This document shows positions 17,280 through 26,300 of a stretch of 64,000 nucleotides of DNA, piece by piece. Both the position numbers and the translations under genes were made by a program. This DNA comes from Chryseobacterium sp. E1. Its GTDB lineage: Bacteria; Bacteroidota; Bacteroidia; Flavobacteriales; Weeksellaceae. Within the stretch, counting starts at the first letter, position 1. The number at the start of each line of letters is the position of its first letter. Location: contig CP078104.1 in the NCBI GenBank assembly GCA_019203745.1, positions 682,001-746,000 on the forward strand, in the 5' to 3' direction. A model generated the notes under the pieces. The model saw only the letters and a program-made list of their open reading frames with translations, had not been told where the DNA came from and ran no database searches.

Positions 17280-18031
17280 TTATCTGATCACGGAAATTCC
17301 GGCATCCACTTTCACTTCTGCTCCATGAATGTATGAAGCATCTTCCGAAGCCAGAAACAGTACTACACTGGCAATTTCCGACGGTTCTCCCTGTCTCTTA
17401 AAAGGTATGGTAGGAATGATATTTTCAATGGCACTTTCAATCTGCCCGGAAGTCAGACCCGTATTATTAAAAATATTGGTTTTAATATGTCCCGGACTCA
17501 CTCCGTTTACCCGTATTCCACGCTCTGTAAGTTCTACAGCAAATGTTTTGATGAAAGACTGAACTGCTGATTTTGCAGCTGAATATACTGAAAAGTTAGG
17601 CATGGCAATTTCAGTAGCTACCGATGTATTAAAGATCACAGAGCTGCCGCTTTTCATCAGGGGCAAAACCTGCTGAACCGTAAAAAAGATCCTTTTACCA
17701 GCATATTGAACAGTTCATCAAAGTGATTACCGTCAACATACTCCACCGGAGCAAATCTACCATATCCTGCATTGGCAAAAACCCAATCGATCTGATCCGT
17801 ATATTTTCTGATTTCCTGCTGCAGATTCATAAGATCACTCATGTTTCCGGCATCTGAAACAATCCCGAAAGCTTTTTCGCCCAGTTTTTCCAAAGCTCTG
17901 TTTACTGTTTCTTCACTCCTTCCCGTAATGATCACTCTTCCTCCCTCCTCAATCATTTTCTTTGCGGTGGCCAATCCCATTCCGTTGGTTCCTCCGGTAA
18001 TTAATGCTGTTTTGTTGTTAAATCTCTGCAT
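17280..18031 (-). CDS. SDR family NAD(P)-dependent oxidoreductase (frameshifted)
   Basis: Starting MQRFNNKTALITGGTNGMGL, it has the TGxxxGxG cofactor loop, the FANAGYG motif and, after a one-base break near 17670, the catalytic Ser in VIFNTSVAT and the Tyr-Lys pair in FSVYSAAKSAVQ. The C-terminal VSPGHIKTNIF and HGAEVKVDAG are typical of classical short-chain dehydrogenases of about 250 residues. The arginine in TGRSEETV after the second strand suggests NADP use. The substrate is unknown. It is transcribed away from the nitroreductase-ohrR-ohr operon and converges on the propeptide-like gene. Confidence 0.92.
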
Positions 18032-18157
18032 TGTTTTAGTATTAAAATTCTGATACAAAGATTGACATATTGCAGCGCCCAAAAAATCCGGATCTTGCGG
18101 AAAATCATAAATATAAAAAGTAAAAAAATTGATGACAATAAAATTTTTCAAAATTAA

Positions 18158-18188
18158 ATTGTACACAATATAAATTATTGTATATTTG
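18158..18188 (+). promoter_or_regulatory. Promoter with MarR/OhrR-type operator before the nitroreductase-ohrR-ohr operon
   Basis: TTG (18159-18161) and TATATTTG (18181-18188) are 19 bases apart, a good flavobacterial promoter. Overlapping it are three half-sites: ATTGT-AC-ACAAT (18158-18169) and ACAATA-TAAAT-TATTGT (18165-18181). ATTGT/ACAAT palindromes are typical of OhrR and other MarR regulators. A repressor bound here would cover the -33 to -7 spacer. That OhrR, encoded in the operon, is the binder is inference. Confidence 0.7.
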
Positions 18189-18265
18189 CAATGTTATTTT
18201 AATCCAAAAAATAAAATCAAGGATTTTTATAATCACCAAGTAGTTTAATTTAAAACAAAAAGAAA

Positions 18266-18888
18266 ATGTCATTAATAGAAAATCTGAACTGGAGACATGC
18301 CGTAAAAGCATATGATCCTACAAAAAAGTTTCATCCGAAGACTTAAATACCATTTTAGAAGCAGCAAGATTAGCCCCTACTTCTTCAGGATTACAGCCTT
18401 TCCGTATCATAGTTGTTGAAAATCAGGAACTGAAAGAAAAAATGGTTGCAGGTGCTTTAAACCCCGAAGTAATGAGAGATTCTTCTCATGTTCTGGTTTT
18501 TGCTGCATGGGACAGCTATTCTGATGAAAAAATCGATAAGGTTTACGATTACCATACCGATGTAAGAGATCTTCCAAGAGGCCGCTTCGGAAGCTATACC
18601 GATAAAATCAAGGAAATGTACGGTGCTCAGACTCCGGAACAGCACTTTGCCCACACTGCCCGCCAGACTTATATTGCATTAGGAATTGCCCTTGCACAGG
18701 CCGCAGAGCTTAAAATCGACAGTACTCCGGCAGAAGGTTTCAACAATGCTGTAGTAGACGAAGTACTGGGATTGAAAGAATCAGGATTGAAAAGTGTAAG
18801 CCTTTTATATCTTGGATATCGTGATGAGGCCAATGACTGGCTTTCCAATATGAAAAAGTCCGTATCCCAATGGATGAATTTATCATAA
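18266..18888 (+). CDS. Nitroreductase family NAD(P)H-dependent flavoprotein (frameshifted)
   Basis: The protein begins [20 protein letters not shown], shifts frame at an A-run near 18328, and continues [20 protein letters not shown], the FMN-binding pattern of NfsB-like nitroreductases. Later motifs are [20 protein letters not shown] and [13 protein letters not shown]. The total of about 207 residues is normal. Such enzymes reduce nitro compounds or quinones with NAD(P)H. It leads an operon with ohrR and ohr and lies behind the MarR-type operator, suggesting induction by peroxide or electrophile stress. Confidence 0.92.
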
Positions 18889-18927
18889 AAAGTAATACCT
18901 TCATCGAATCTTTCGTACCCTTACTCT

Positions 18928-19364
18928 ATGGAAAATTCAAACACCCTAAATTAGAAAACCAGATCTGCTTCCCTTTATATGTGATTGCCAAAGAGATCAC
19001 CGGACTTTACCGTCCTTTTCTTGATGAACTGGACATCACTTATCCTCAGTACCTTGTGATGATGGTATTATGGGGCGGCGACGGCCTTACCGTAACCCAT
19101 ATCGGTGAAAAGCTGTTTCTGGATAGCGGAACACTGACTCCGCTTCTCAAAAGGCTTGAAGCCAAAGGGTTTATCATAAGAAAAAGAAAAAAAAGAAGAC
19201 GAAAGAGTAGTTGAAGTATTTTTAGCAGATGCCGGAAAGCAATTACAGAAAAAGCCTGTGAAATTCCCGGAAAAATACAGGAAAGACTTGGCATACAGCC
19301 TGAAGAGCTCCTGCATCTCAAAGACACCGTACTGAAAATATTAAACAAAATAGAAAATAAATGA
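18928..19364 (+). CDS. ohrR: MarR family regulator, OhrR-like (frameshifted)
   Basis: OhrR represses ohr until a reactive cysteine is oxidised by organic hydroperoxide. With ATG at 18928 and one base restored, the protein begins [20 protein letters not shown]; the Cys near residue 14 sits where the sensing cysteine of OhrR lies. The winged-helix part reads [40 protein letters not shown] and, after a break near 19190, [14 protein letters not shown]. The total is about 145 residues. The stop overlaps the ohr start (ATGA), so the two are coupled. An earlier ATG at 18870 is in frame but overlaps the nitroreductase and adds residues not expected in the family. Confidence 0.9.
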
Positions 19365-19786
19365 AAACGTTATATACCACAAAAGTCACTGCCACAGGCG
19401 GAAGAAACGGCCATGTAAAAAGTGAAAACGGAGTGCTGGACCTTGAAGTAAGAATGCCGAAAGGTTTAGGCGGAGCCAATGACGACTTTACCAATCCGGA
19501 GATGCTTTTTGCTGCCGGATATTCAGCTTGTTTTGACAGCGCACTGAACAGGGTGATCAGCTTAGCCAAAGTAAAGACCGGCGAAACAAAGGTTACGGCT
19601 CAGATCAGCATAGGCCAGCTTGAAAACGGAGGTTTCGGATTGGCAGCAGAGCTTGATGTCAATATCCCCGGAGTTTCTCTTGAGGAAGCACAGGCATTAA
19701 CAGAAAAAGCGCATCAGATCTGTCCGTATTCTAATGCTACAAGAAACAATATGGAGGTGAAACTTTCAGTAACCAACAACGATTAA
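19361..19786 (+). CDS. ohr: Organic hydroperoxide resistance protein, Ohr peroxidase
   Basis: Ohr is a lipoyl-dependent thiol peroxidase that reduces organic hydroperoxides. The intact 141-residue frame begins [20 protein letters not shown] and contains GTN-like NPEMLFAAGYSACFDSAL (peroxidatic Cys) and HQICPYSNATRNN (resolving Cys), both in the conserved positions, along with the Arg in LDLEVRMPKGLGG. It is the last gene of the nitroreductase-ohrR-ohr unit and is followed by a terminator. Confidence 0.97.
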   Translation: MKTLYTTKVTATGGRNGHVKSENGVLDLEVRMPKGLGGANDDFTNPEMLFAAGYSACFDSALNRVISLAKVKTGETKVTAQISIGQLENGGFGLAAELDVNIPGVSLEEAQALTEKAHQICPYSNATRNNMEVKLSVTNND

Positions 19787-19814
19787 TCCAATTTTTTTAA
19801 GCATAGTTATAGCG

Positions 19815-19847
19815 AAAGGAGCTGTTTTTATCAAAACAGCTCCTTTT
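19815..19847 (+). terminator. Intrinsic terminator after ohr
   Basis: AAAGGAGCTGTTTT and AAAACAGCTCCTTT form a 14-base stem with a short loop, 28 bases after the ohr stop. Confidence 0.85.
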
Positions 19848-19909
19848 ATTTTTTACTTTAATCATGGATTTTTAAAGATGAAGACAAGCTGTTGAATGCA
19901 TTTTTTTCT

Positions 19910-20040
19910 TAAACGCAAAGTTTAATTTTGATCATGTTGTATTTTTAAGAGAGCTAAGAGTGCATCGATTTTCAATCGATTTGATGAAGGTGAATCCGTA
20001 GCAACTCTGCTACACTCATTACTCATTACTCATTACTCAT
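19910..20040. repeat. Diverged dispersed repeat and heptanucleotide (ACTCATT) array
   Basis: TAAACGCAAAG at 19910 matches the shared end motif of the palindromic repeat family, and a short palindrome ATCGATTTTCAATCGAT follows, but the opposite end is not preserved. At 20014-20040 ACTCATT is repeated with a 7-base period, almost four times. The array ends directly at the stop of the next minus-strand gene. Confidence 0.6.
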
Positions 20041-20043
20041 ATT

Positions 20044-20673
20044 TCATCTTCTGTTCAGATCACTTTTCTGATAGGCATCTACCTTTTTATAAGAATCGTT
20101 TTTTTCTTTTTCTTTTTTATCGGAAATCAGAATTCCGAATAGGTGATCAATCTCGTGCTGGAAAATGACAGCAGTAAATCCTTCTACAATTTCAGAATAT
20201 TTCTGACCTTTCAGATCCACATATTCCAGCTGAATGACTTTACTTCTGTAAAACTGATCTCTGAAATCAGGGATAGACAAATCACCTTCCGGGCCCAGGT
20301 TCTGCAAATCTGACTTCCAGACGATCACAGGATTGATAAAGTATTCCAACGGTGTACCTTCTTTATCGAAACGCTGTACCCAGATAATCCTCCTGTTGAT
20401 TCCTACCTGTGGTGCGGCAATACCTACTCCTCCATCTGTTGAGAGAAGAGATTCTTTCATTCTTTTTACCAGGACTGCTGTATTCGGATCAAGTGGATCG
20501 GCTTCTGTAGAAAGGCTCAGTAAGGTTTTGTGCTGGTGGCTGTCTGTGGTCTGGTAAATTGGCAATGCTGTGTTCGCATCTCCCTGGTTAATGATAGAGA
20601 GTTCGTTTGAAGTCAGTTTTTGAGCATGGGCCAAGCCAATAAAAAGGATCAGCAGAGCAGACAGATTTTTCAT
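20044..20673 (-). CDS. Exported peptide-deformylase-like protein, metal-ligand Cys replaced by Asp
   Basis: Peptide deformylases remove formyl groups from new proteins in the cytosol. This 209-residue frame instead starts with a signal peptide (MKNLSALLILFIGLAHAQ, probable cleavage after AHA). The fold motifs are present: motif 1 GGVGIAAPQVG, motif 2 as PEGDLSIP and motif 3 QHEIDHLFG. In true deformylases motif 2 is EGCLS and its Cys binds the metal together with the two His of HExDH; here an Asp occupies that place. The frame is intact and the GAT codon is unambiguous. It is probably periplasmic with an altered metal site. It could be a hydrolase of another formyl or peptide substrate. Confidence 0.85.
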   Translation of the reverse strand: MKNLSALLILFIGLAHAQKLTSNELSIINQGDANTALPIYQTTDSHQHKTLLSLSTEADPLDPNTAVLVKRMKESLLSTDGGVGIAAPQVGINRRIIWVQRFDKEGTPLEYFINPVIVWKSDLQNLGPEGDLSIPDFRDQFYRSKVIQLEYVDLKGQKYSEIVEGFTAVIFQHEIDHLFGILISDKKEKEKNDSYKKVDAYQKSDLNRR

Positions 20674-20776
20674 ATTTTTTTGAATGTTGTACAAAGGTAA
20701 ATATTGTGAGGTAAAAATACTTCATGAGCGTGGCTTAATTCTTTGCTGAAAATTTTTAAACTCGTTGTTAAGTTTT

Positions 20777-20836
20777 GGCTAAAGCCTATGGAATTTTTCT
20801 ATAAAAAAACGGGCTAAAGCCCGTTACTATTGAATT
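20777..20836. repeat. GGCTAAAGCC-type dispersed intergenic repeat with hairpin
   Basis: GGCTAAAGCC at 20777-20786 is followed 21 bases on by AACGGGCTAAAGCCCGTT (20808-20825), an 8-base perfect stem. It lies 90 bases beyond the ChaN-like gene stop and may act as a transcription terminator, since it is flanked by an A-run. The doubled CTAAAGCC unit suggests a dispersed repeat; copies elsewhere cannot be checked here. Confidence 0.55.
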
Positions 20837-20924
20837 GTGAAATGATTCATCATTATAGATCCGTATATCAGATCTGCAAAATACTGTTCTCTTCGAATGT
20901 AAAAAATGATCAAAAAACTTTAAA

Positions 20925-21794
20925 CTAAAAGGTCTTCGTCATATCTGAAGGAATAATCAGATTAAATTCTGTCGGAATATAATCTTTTGCCGGAATTTTT
21001 AACTCAGGATCTTCTGATTCAAATACAGAGATCACCGCCATTTTCAGATTGGGGTTTTTCTGTCTGATATACCAATAGATCCCTCCGAATTCTTTACTGT
21101 GGTAATTTCCGTTGTAATGAATAAAGGTTTTACCGGCCTGCAGATTTTTCAGGATAGATTCTGCCATTGTTGCATCTTTGGTAGCCTGGGCAGAGATAAA
21201 ATTCATCACTTTTGTTCCTTCGGCGTGATCGCCCATCATTTTTTTCATCTCTTGATATCCCGGTGTATCCAAGGTAACTTTAATCGGTAACTGAGCAATA
21301 TACGTTTTCTCTTTATCATTGAGTTTATTTAAAGATTCCAGTCCTTCTTTCGAGGTTTGTGAGGCGTATCTTCTCGGAATATTGGTTGCAATGAAGTTCA
21401 GCTTTTTTTTTTGCAAAATCTACCAGAGGTTTATAATCCGTTGCATAATTATTCCATAAACGGGCGGAGTCTTTCAGGGTTTTTGCATCAAATGTACCGT
21501 TCAGGTATTGGTTCAGCTGAGACTGATTGTCTCTTTCAAACATTTCCGCTCCCAGAATAAGCTGTCCGTTTTTCTTTGCATATAAAGCTTCGGTAATCTT
21601 CAGCTGAAGCCAGTGATTGATAGAGCTGTTATGATTTTCGCCAAAAAAACCACATCATAGTCAGCCAGATCTTTAACGATCTTATCTGTTTTTACTTCTT
21701 TTCCTTTTTTATCATAAAACTGATAGGCCTTTAAGTCCTGCGCACTTATTGTACAGAAACCTGCGAGCAGTATCGCTACAAGGATATTCTTCAT
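20925..21794 (-). CDS. ChaN family (DUF399) haem-binding protein (frameshifted)
   Basis: ChaN-type proteins belong to the TIKI/EreA-like superfamily and bind haem in some bacteria. The signal MKNILVAILLAGFCTISAQ is followed by DYDVVFFGENHNSSINHWLQ (restored near 21640), EMFERDNQSQLNQYL, YKPLVDFAKKKKLNFIATNI with a break at a long A-run near 21410, then AGKTFIHYNGNYHSKEFGGI, a histidine-bearing motif of the family. The C-terminus is NLIIPSDMTKTF. The joined length is about 290 residues. It lies 128 bases downstream of hmuS in the same direction and is probably part of the haem locus. Confidence 0.88.
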
Positions 21795-21922
21795 TTTAAT
21801 TATTTAAACACAAATTACACAAATATTTTGGCACGGAAAGTAAATTTACACCTACCATTCCGAATAAAAAGACCGCTTTGAATTTTATAAACAAAACGGT
21901 CTCCATTCAAATCATCTAATTA

Positions 21923-22949
21923 TTATTGTTCTAATGTTGCCACAAGATCCTTCCACTCCTGAAGTTCAGGAATTCCCGGCTTTCTTTTCCCGAAGAACTG
22001 AACGATGAAATCCCCTTCTTTGTTGAATACTTCGATAGCTGTTACTTCCCCGTCTTCAGTAGGTTTTTTCACGATCCATGCTTCTGCGATTTTGGTGACA
22101 TCCAGGTGTAAATTGAAATCAGGATCCATGACATTGAACCACTGCTGGTGCCAAAGGGTTTTCTTCACATTTCCGGTATGAATCTGGATAATTCCTCTGT
22201 TTCCTACGAACACCATGATAGGTGTCCCTTTTTCAGAAGCATCTTCAAGGATATTCACAACTTTTGCATTATCAATTTTCTTTGTGAAACCTTCCGGAGC
22301 CAGCCTCAACGCCTGTGTTCTGCTTACACCGAATTTTCTTGTCATCATGAAGAAATCATGGGTATCTTTTAATTCTGTCCATGCTTTTTTGAATCCTTCT
22401 ACATCAATTTCAGCATCTGCTTTTTCTGCCTGTTTCGGAGCTACTGCTTCAAAAGTGAATGCCTGGTCCTGATTTTCTGCTTTAAATTTTTCTACAATGG
22501 CATCGAAAGCATCTTCGCTACTGTTCTTCGTCAGATAGATTTTATGAAGTGCCAGTCCGTCCTTACCGAAGAACTGAAGACTTTTCTTATCACCTTCCAC
22601 TACTGCGAAAGCAGACTTCCAGTGGTTAAGGAAAATTCTGAGATCGATATCCTCGCCTACGAAAAGCTGCGCATGCGGACTGCTGAAATCTCCATTCTGG
22701 TACACTCCTTTTCTCTCATGAACGCATTCGTCATTACGGGTAAGAGCCATTACTTTTCCCAATTGCTCAGCTTCAGTAAGAATTCCGGGAAATCAGGGTT
22801 CAGAACAGTTACTCCCTCCCCGATTCCTGTCACCAATAGCGCGGCTTCGCTTACTCCTAACTGTGCTGCGGCATTTCTTATTCTTATATGTGGATTTTCT
22901 GCTTTCAGAGCTTCCCATTTTCCTTTAGATCATTCACTAATGTGCTCAT
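21923..22949 (-). CDS. hmuS: Hemin-degrading factor HmuS/HemS-like (frameshifted)
   Basis: HemS-type proteins bind or break down haem in the cytoplasm after import. The start at 22949 gives MSTLVNDLKEKWEALKAENP and IRNAAAQLGVSEAALLVTGI. One break near 22780 joins to EAEQLGKVMALTRNDECVHE. Two similar halves are visible, the second with HDFFMMTRKFGVSRTQALRL and GIIQIHTGNVKKTLWHQQWF, where the family keeps haem-binding His. The length is about 342 residues, typical. It follows the methyltransferase gene by 4 bases. Confidence 0.93.
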
Positions 22950-22953
22950 TATT

Positions 22954-23604
22954 TTATTTTTTTATGGTTAAAATTGTATAAATTCTTTGTATTGTTTCGT
23001 CTCCTGTTTTGCTTTTTATCTCTTCTTCTTTTTCAGAGATTTTCATTCTTTTAAAATGGCTTTTGGAAATCAGCTCTTCCATTTCATTATTGTTGTATAA
23101 GGTAAAATTATACGCTGTAAATGGCAGTTTCTCCATAAAATCCCTTTGGGCGAAAGTAAGAACGAATGTTCCGTCGTCTTTCAGAACCCTGTAGATCTCA
23201 TTTAAGAACTCAACCGGGTTTTCCCAGAAATACACGGTATTGACTGTAAATATTTTGTCAAAGGTCTCATCCTGAAAAGGAAGCTTTTTCCCTTCATACA
23301 ATATGAAATCTGCCTGGTCAAGAAAGTCTTTATTCAATTTTTTGGCTTCCTGATGCATGGTTTCGGAAATATCAACTCCTGTATAGGCCAGGTTTTGCGC
23401 TAAGCCCAAAATATGTTTCAGGTGTCCTGCATTTCCGTGTCCTATTTCCAGGATATGCTCACCGTCTTCAATCAGAAGAGTTCTGACACTTTCCAGCGTC
23501 ATACCGATGTTAGTGGCATTCATCATTTCACCAATCTCAATGCCTTTTTCTCCCTGAGGGTTGGCAAGGTTCTGTGCGAGGGTTTTTAGTTCTTCTTTTT
23601 CCAT
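22954..23604 (-). CDS. Class I SAM-dependent methyltransferase inside the haem operon
   Basis: The intact 216-residue frame has the SAM-binding motif HILEIGHGNAGHLKHIL, VDISETMHQEAKKLN, LPFQDETFDKIFTVNTVYFW and VLKDDGTFVLTFAQRDFMEK, the pattern of UbiE/Methyltransf_11 enzymes. The substrate is not shown by the sequence. It lies 2 bases from the hmuV stop and 4 bases before hmuS, so it is cotranscribed with haem transport and use genes. It might modify a tetrapyrrole, quinone or small molecule, but nothing here proves that. Confidence 0.9.
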   Translation of the reverse strand: MEKEELKTLAQNLANPQGEKGIEIGEMMNATNIGMTLESVRTLLIEDGEHILEIGHGNAGHLKHILGLAQNLAYTGVDISETMHQEAKKLNKDFLDQADFILYEGKKLPFQDETFDKIFTVNTVYFWENPVEFLNEIYRVLKDDGTFVLTFAQRDFMEKLPFTAYNFTLYNNNEMEELISKSHFKRMKISEKEEEIKSKTGDETIQRIYTILTIKK

Positions 23605-23606
23605 GG

Positions 23607-24379
23607 TTATCCAAAAATGATCATTGGGTTATTCGTAATAGGGTGTTCGCAGATGGTACACGGAAAGTTATAGGCGCTGCTGATGGTCTCAGCAGTGAAA
23701 ACTTCCTGTGGGGTGCCATATGCGGATACTTTCCTGATTTCATTAACAGGATTTTGTCTGCAAACTGGGCTGCAAGATTCAGATCATGTAAAACAACAAT
23801 GGCGCTGTTGGCTTTTTTGTAAAGTTTTTGATGATCTCCAATGCTTTATACTGGTGTTTTATATCCAGATTGTTCAGCGGTTCATCCAGAAAAACCAGTT
23901 TGTGGGCAATTTCATTCTCAGCTGCTGTGCCATTACTCTTGAGAGATGTACACGCTGTTTTTCCCCTCCGGACAAGGTATTATAATCTCTGTCTTTCAGA
24001 TGAAAAATATCGGTTTCATACATCATATTGTTCAGCGCTTCCAGATCCTGCTTTCCGGGCTGAGCATCAAAATAAGGATATCTCCCCATCATGATCACGT
24101 CTTTTACTTCAAGAGGAATATCATTGCTGTTATGCTGAGAAAATTTGGCCTTATGCTTTGACAGTTCTTTTACATTCCATTCTCCGATGGGTTTATCTTT
24201 AAATAAAATTTTTGTCTGCCGGCTTTCACTTCATCTGCCAAAACACTCAGAAGGCTTGATTTCCCGGCTCCGTTGGGTCCTACAATCGCAAGAAATTCTC
24301 CATATCCCAATGAGACATCTATCCCATCCAGAATACGGAATTCTTTATGTTTATAATTAATCTGGTGTGCCTTAATCAT
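23607..24379 (-). CDS. hmuV: Haem ABC transporter ATP-binding protein (frameshifted)
   Basis: HmuV powers haem import by HmuU. It has the Walker A motif [18 protein letters not shown], the signature [19 protein letters not shown] and, after a break near 23900, the Walker B region FLDEPL restored from the third frame. Breaks occur near 24215, 23900 and 23800, all in homopolymers. The C-terminus reads [11 protein letters not shown]. The joined length is about 260 residues, normal for FecE/HmuV. Its start touches the hmuU stop. Confidence 0.92.
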
Positions 24380-25418
24380 TACAGCGTTTTTTTAAATTTA
24401 ATCAAAATAGCAATAAAAATAGGTCCTCCCATCAGTGCTGTCAGAATCCCAATAGGTAATTCTGAGGGTGCTACGATACTTCTGCTGAATGTATCTGCCG
24501 TCAGCAGCAAAATACTTCCGCATACGGCTGACAAAGGCAGGATAAAGGCATAATTGGATTTGAATAAAAGCCTTAAAATATAAGGTACGATAAGTCCTAC
24601 AAAGCCAATGGTTCCTGAAAATGCCACGCATGTACCAACCATTAAAGCAACTACAATAATGATCTGCTTTTTAAGCTTTTCCACATTGATTCCCAGGTGT
24701 TGTGCATCTTTTTCTCCCAACATCATTGCATTGAGTGCTTTTCCTTTAGGGAGAAGAATAGTATAAGCAATAGCTGCTACGATGGCTAAAATAATATTTT
24801 TCGTCCAGGTAGCTGCTGCAAGACTTCCTAAATTCCAGAATGTCAAATCCCTGAGCTGCTCGTCTTTTGAAATATAAATCAAAAAACCTGTAATGGAAAA
24901 CCCGATCGCCGTAATGCAACTCCTGTGAGAAGCATCATCACTACATTGGTCTTTCCACCGTTGGTTGAAATCCTGTACACCAGCATCATGGATAAAAAGG
25001 ATCCTATAAAAGCTGCAATACCTACCAGTGAGAACTGTACAGCTTCAGGAAGATAGTGCTTGAAGTGCACTCCTAAAACAATCGCAATTGCCGCAAGCAG
25101 TGTTGCTCCTGATGTAAGTCCTATTAAATCTCCCGTCGCCAAAGGATTTTTGAAAAGCCCCTGAAGACTTGTTCCTGAAACCGACAACATGCTTCCTATT
25201 AAAATGGCCATGATAATCCTGGCTGCTCTTACATCCCATACCACATATTTATCACTGAGTGAAACCGTGGAATCTCCTTTGATAACCTGCCATAAAATTT
25301 TGAACGCAGATGCTCCGCCAAAATCATAGACCCCGGTATTAAGTGACAGCACTGCTATGGTAACCAGCAGCACTGCACTTATAATAAGATAAAAGTATAG
25401 TTTACTTTGTGCTTTCAA
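24379..25418 (-). CDS. hmuU: Haem/iron ABC transporter permease, FecCD family (frameshifted)
   Basis: This is the inner-membrane channel of the haem importer. About nine to ten hydrophobic segments are visible. Family signatures include [40 protein letters not shown] and [20 protein letters not shown], the last containing the loop that contacts the ATPase. A one-base break near 24890 splits two frames. The length is about 347 residues. It overlaps the end of hmuT by 17 bases and abuts hmuV. Confidence 0.93.
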
Positions 25419-26278
25419 TTAAAAGTTTGTTTAATCCTACTGCTGCTTCTCCTAGTCTCGGTCCAAAACCTGACACTAAACCTCCGTCCATTGCGATGAT
25501 CTTTTTATTCTTCCCTGCATTGGTCTGGGAAACTCCCGGCATTTTAAGCGCTCCTTCGTTTCCACCTGCTCCCTGTAGGCCTGTTTCGAAGAAGAACAAT
25601 ACATCAGGATTAGCTTTTACTACGGCTTCCGGCGTCAGTGGTTTAAAGTCGTCAAAATCATTCACGGCATTTTCTCCGCCTGCAAGAGTGATCAGGAGGC
25701 CATTGGTGTATTTTTGCCGGACACCATCAGCATATTTCCTCTGGCATAGATGAATAGTACTTTCGGTTTTTTAGCGATAGGCTGTACCTGTTTCAGATCT
25801 GCATCAATCTTATCATTTAATTTCTGATACTCTGTATTTCCGATAGCTTTTGCTACTTCTTCAATCAGTTTTTGGTTCCTTCAACGCTATATTCCTGTTT
25901 AAAAATTTCGGTTTTGATTCCTGAAGATTTGATTTTCCCTAATAATTCAGGGTTGATATCTTTATCGGAAGCTAAAATTAACGTAGGACTTACCGCCATG
26001 ATCGGCTCAATGGTCATTGATCGCATGTGTCCCAAATCTTTAGCTGTAGCTTTCAAAGAGGTGGGATAAGTACTTGTAACATCTGTTGCCACAATTTCTT
26101 TTTCATGGCCAAGAGCTGCTACGATTTCTGTAATTCCTCCGTTTAATGTTACGATTTTATTGTTGGTTTTCGGTGCTTCAGAACTGGCTTCTGTAGTATT
26201 TTCTTTTGCTGTTCCTTCTGCTTTTTTGCAAGAGTATACTGCTACAAGAACAGAAGCTGCTAGAATGAATTTTTTCAT
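25402..26278 (-). CDS. hmuT: Haem ABC transporter substrate-binding lipoprotein (frameshifted)
   Basis: HmuT catches haem in the periplasm and delivers it to HmuUV. The lipobox is SVLVAVYSC (Cys at residue 17). The periplasmic binding domain reads NNKIVTLNGGITEIVAALGH, VSPTLILASDKDINPELLGK, then after breaks near 25870 and 25715 continues PKVLFIYARGNMLMVSGKNT, FDDFKPLTPEAVVKANPDV and ends [17 protein letters not shown]. The length is about 292 residues, typical of the family. Confidence 0.93.
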
Positions 26279-26300
26279 GATATACTATTATTTGATTATT

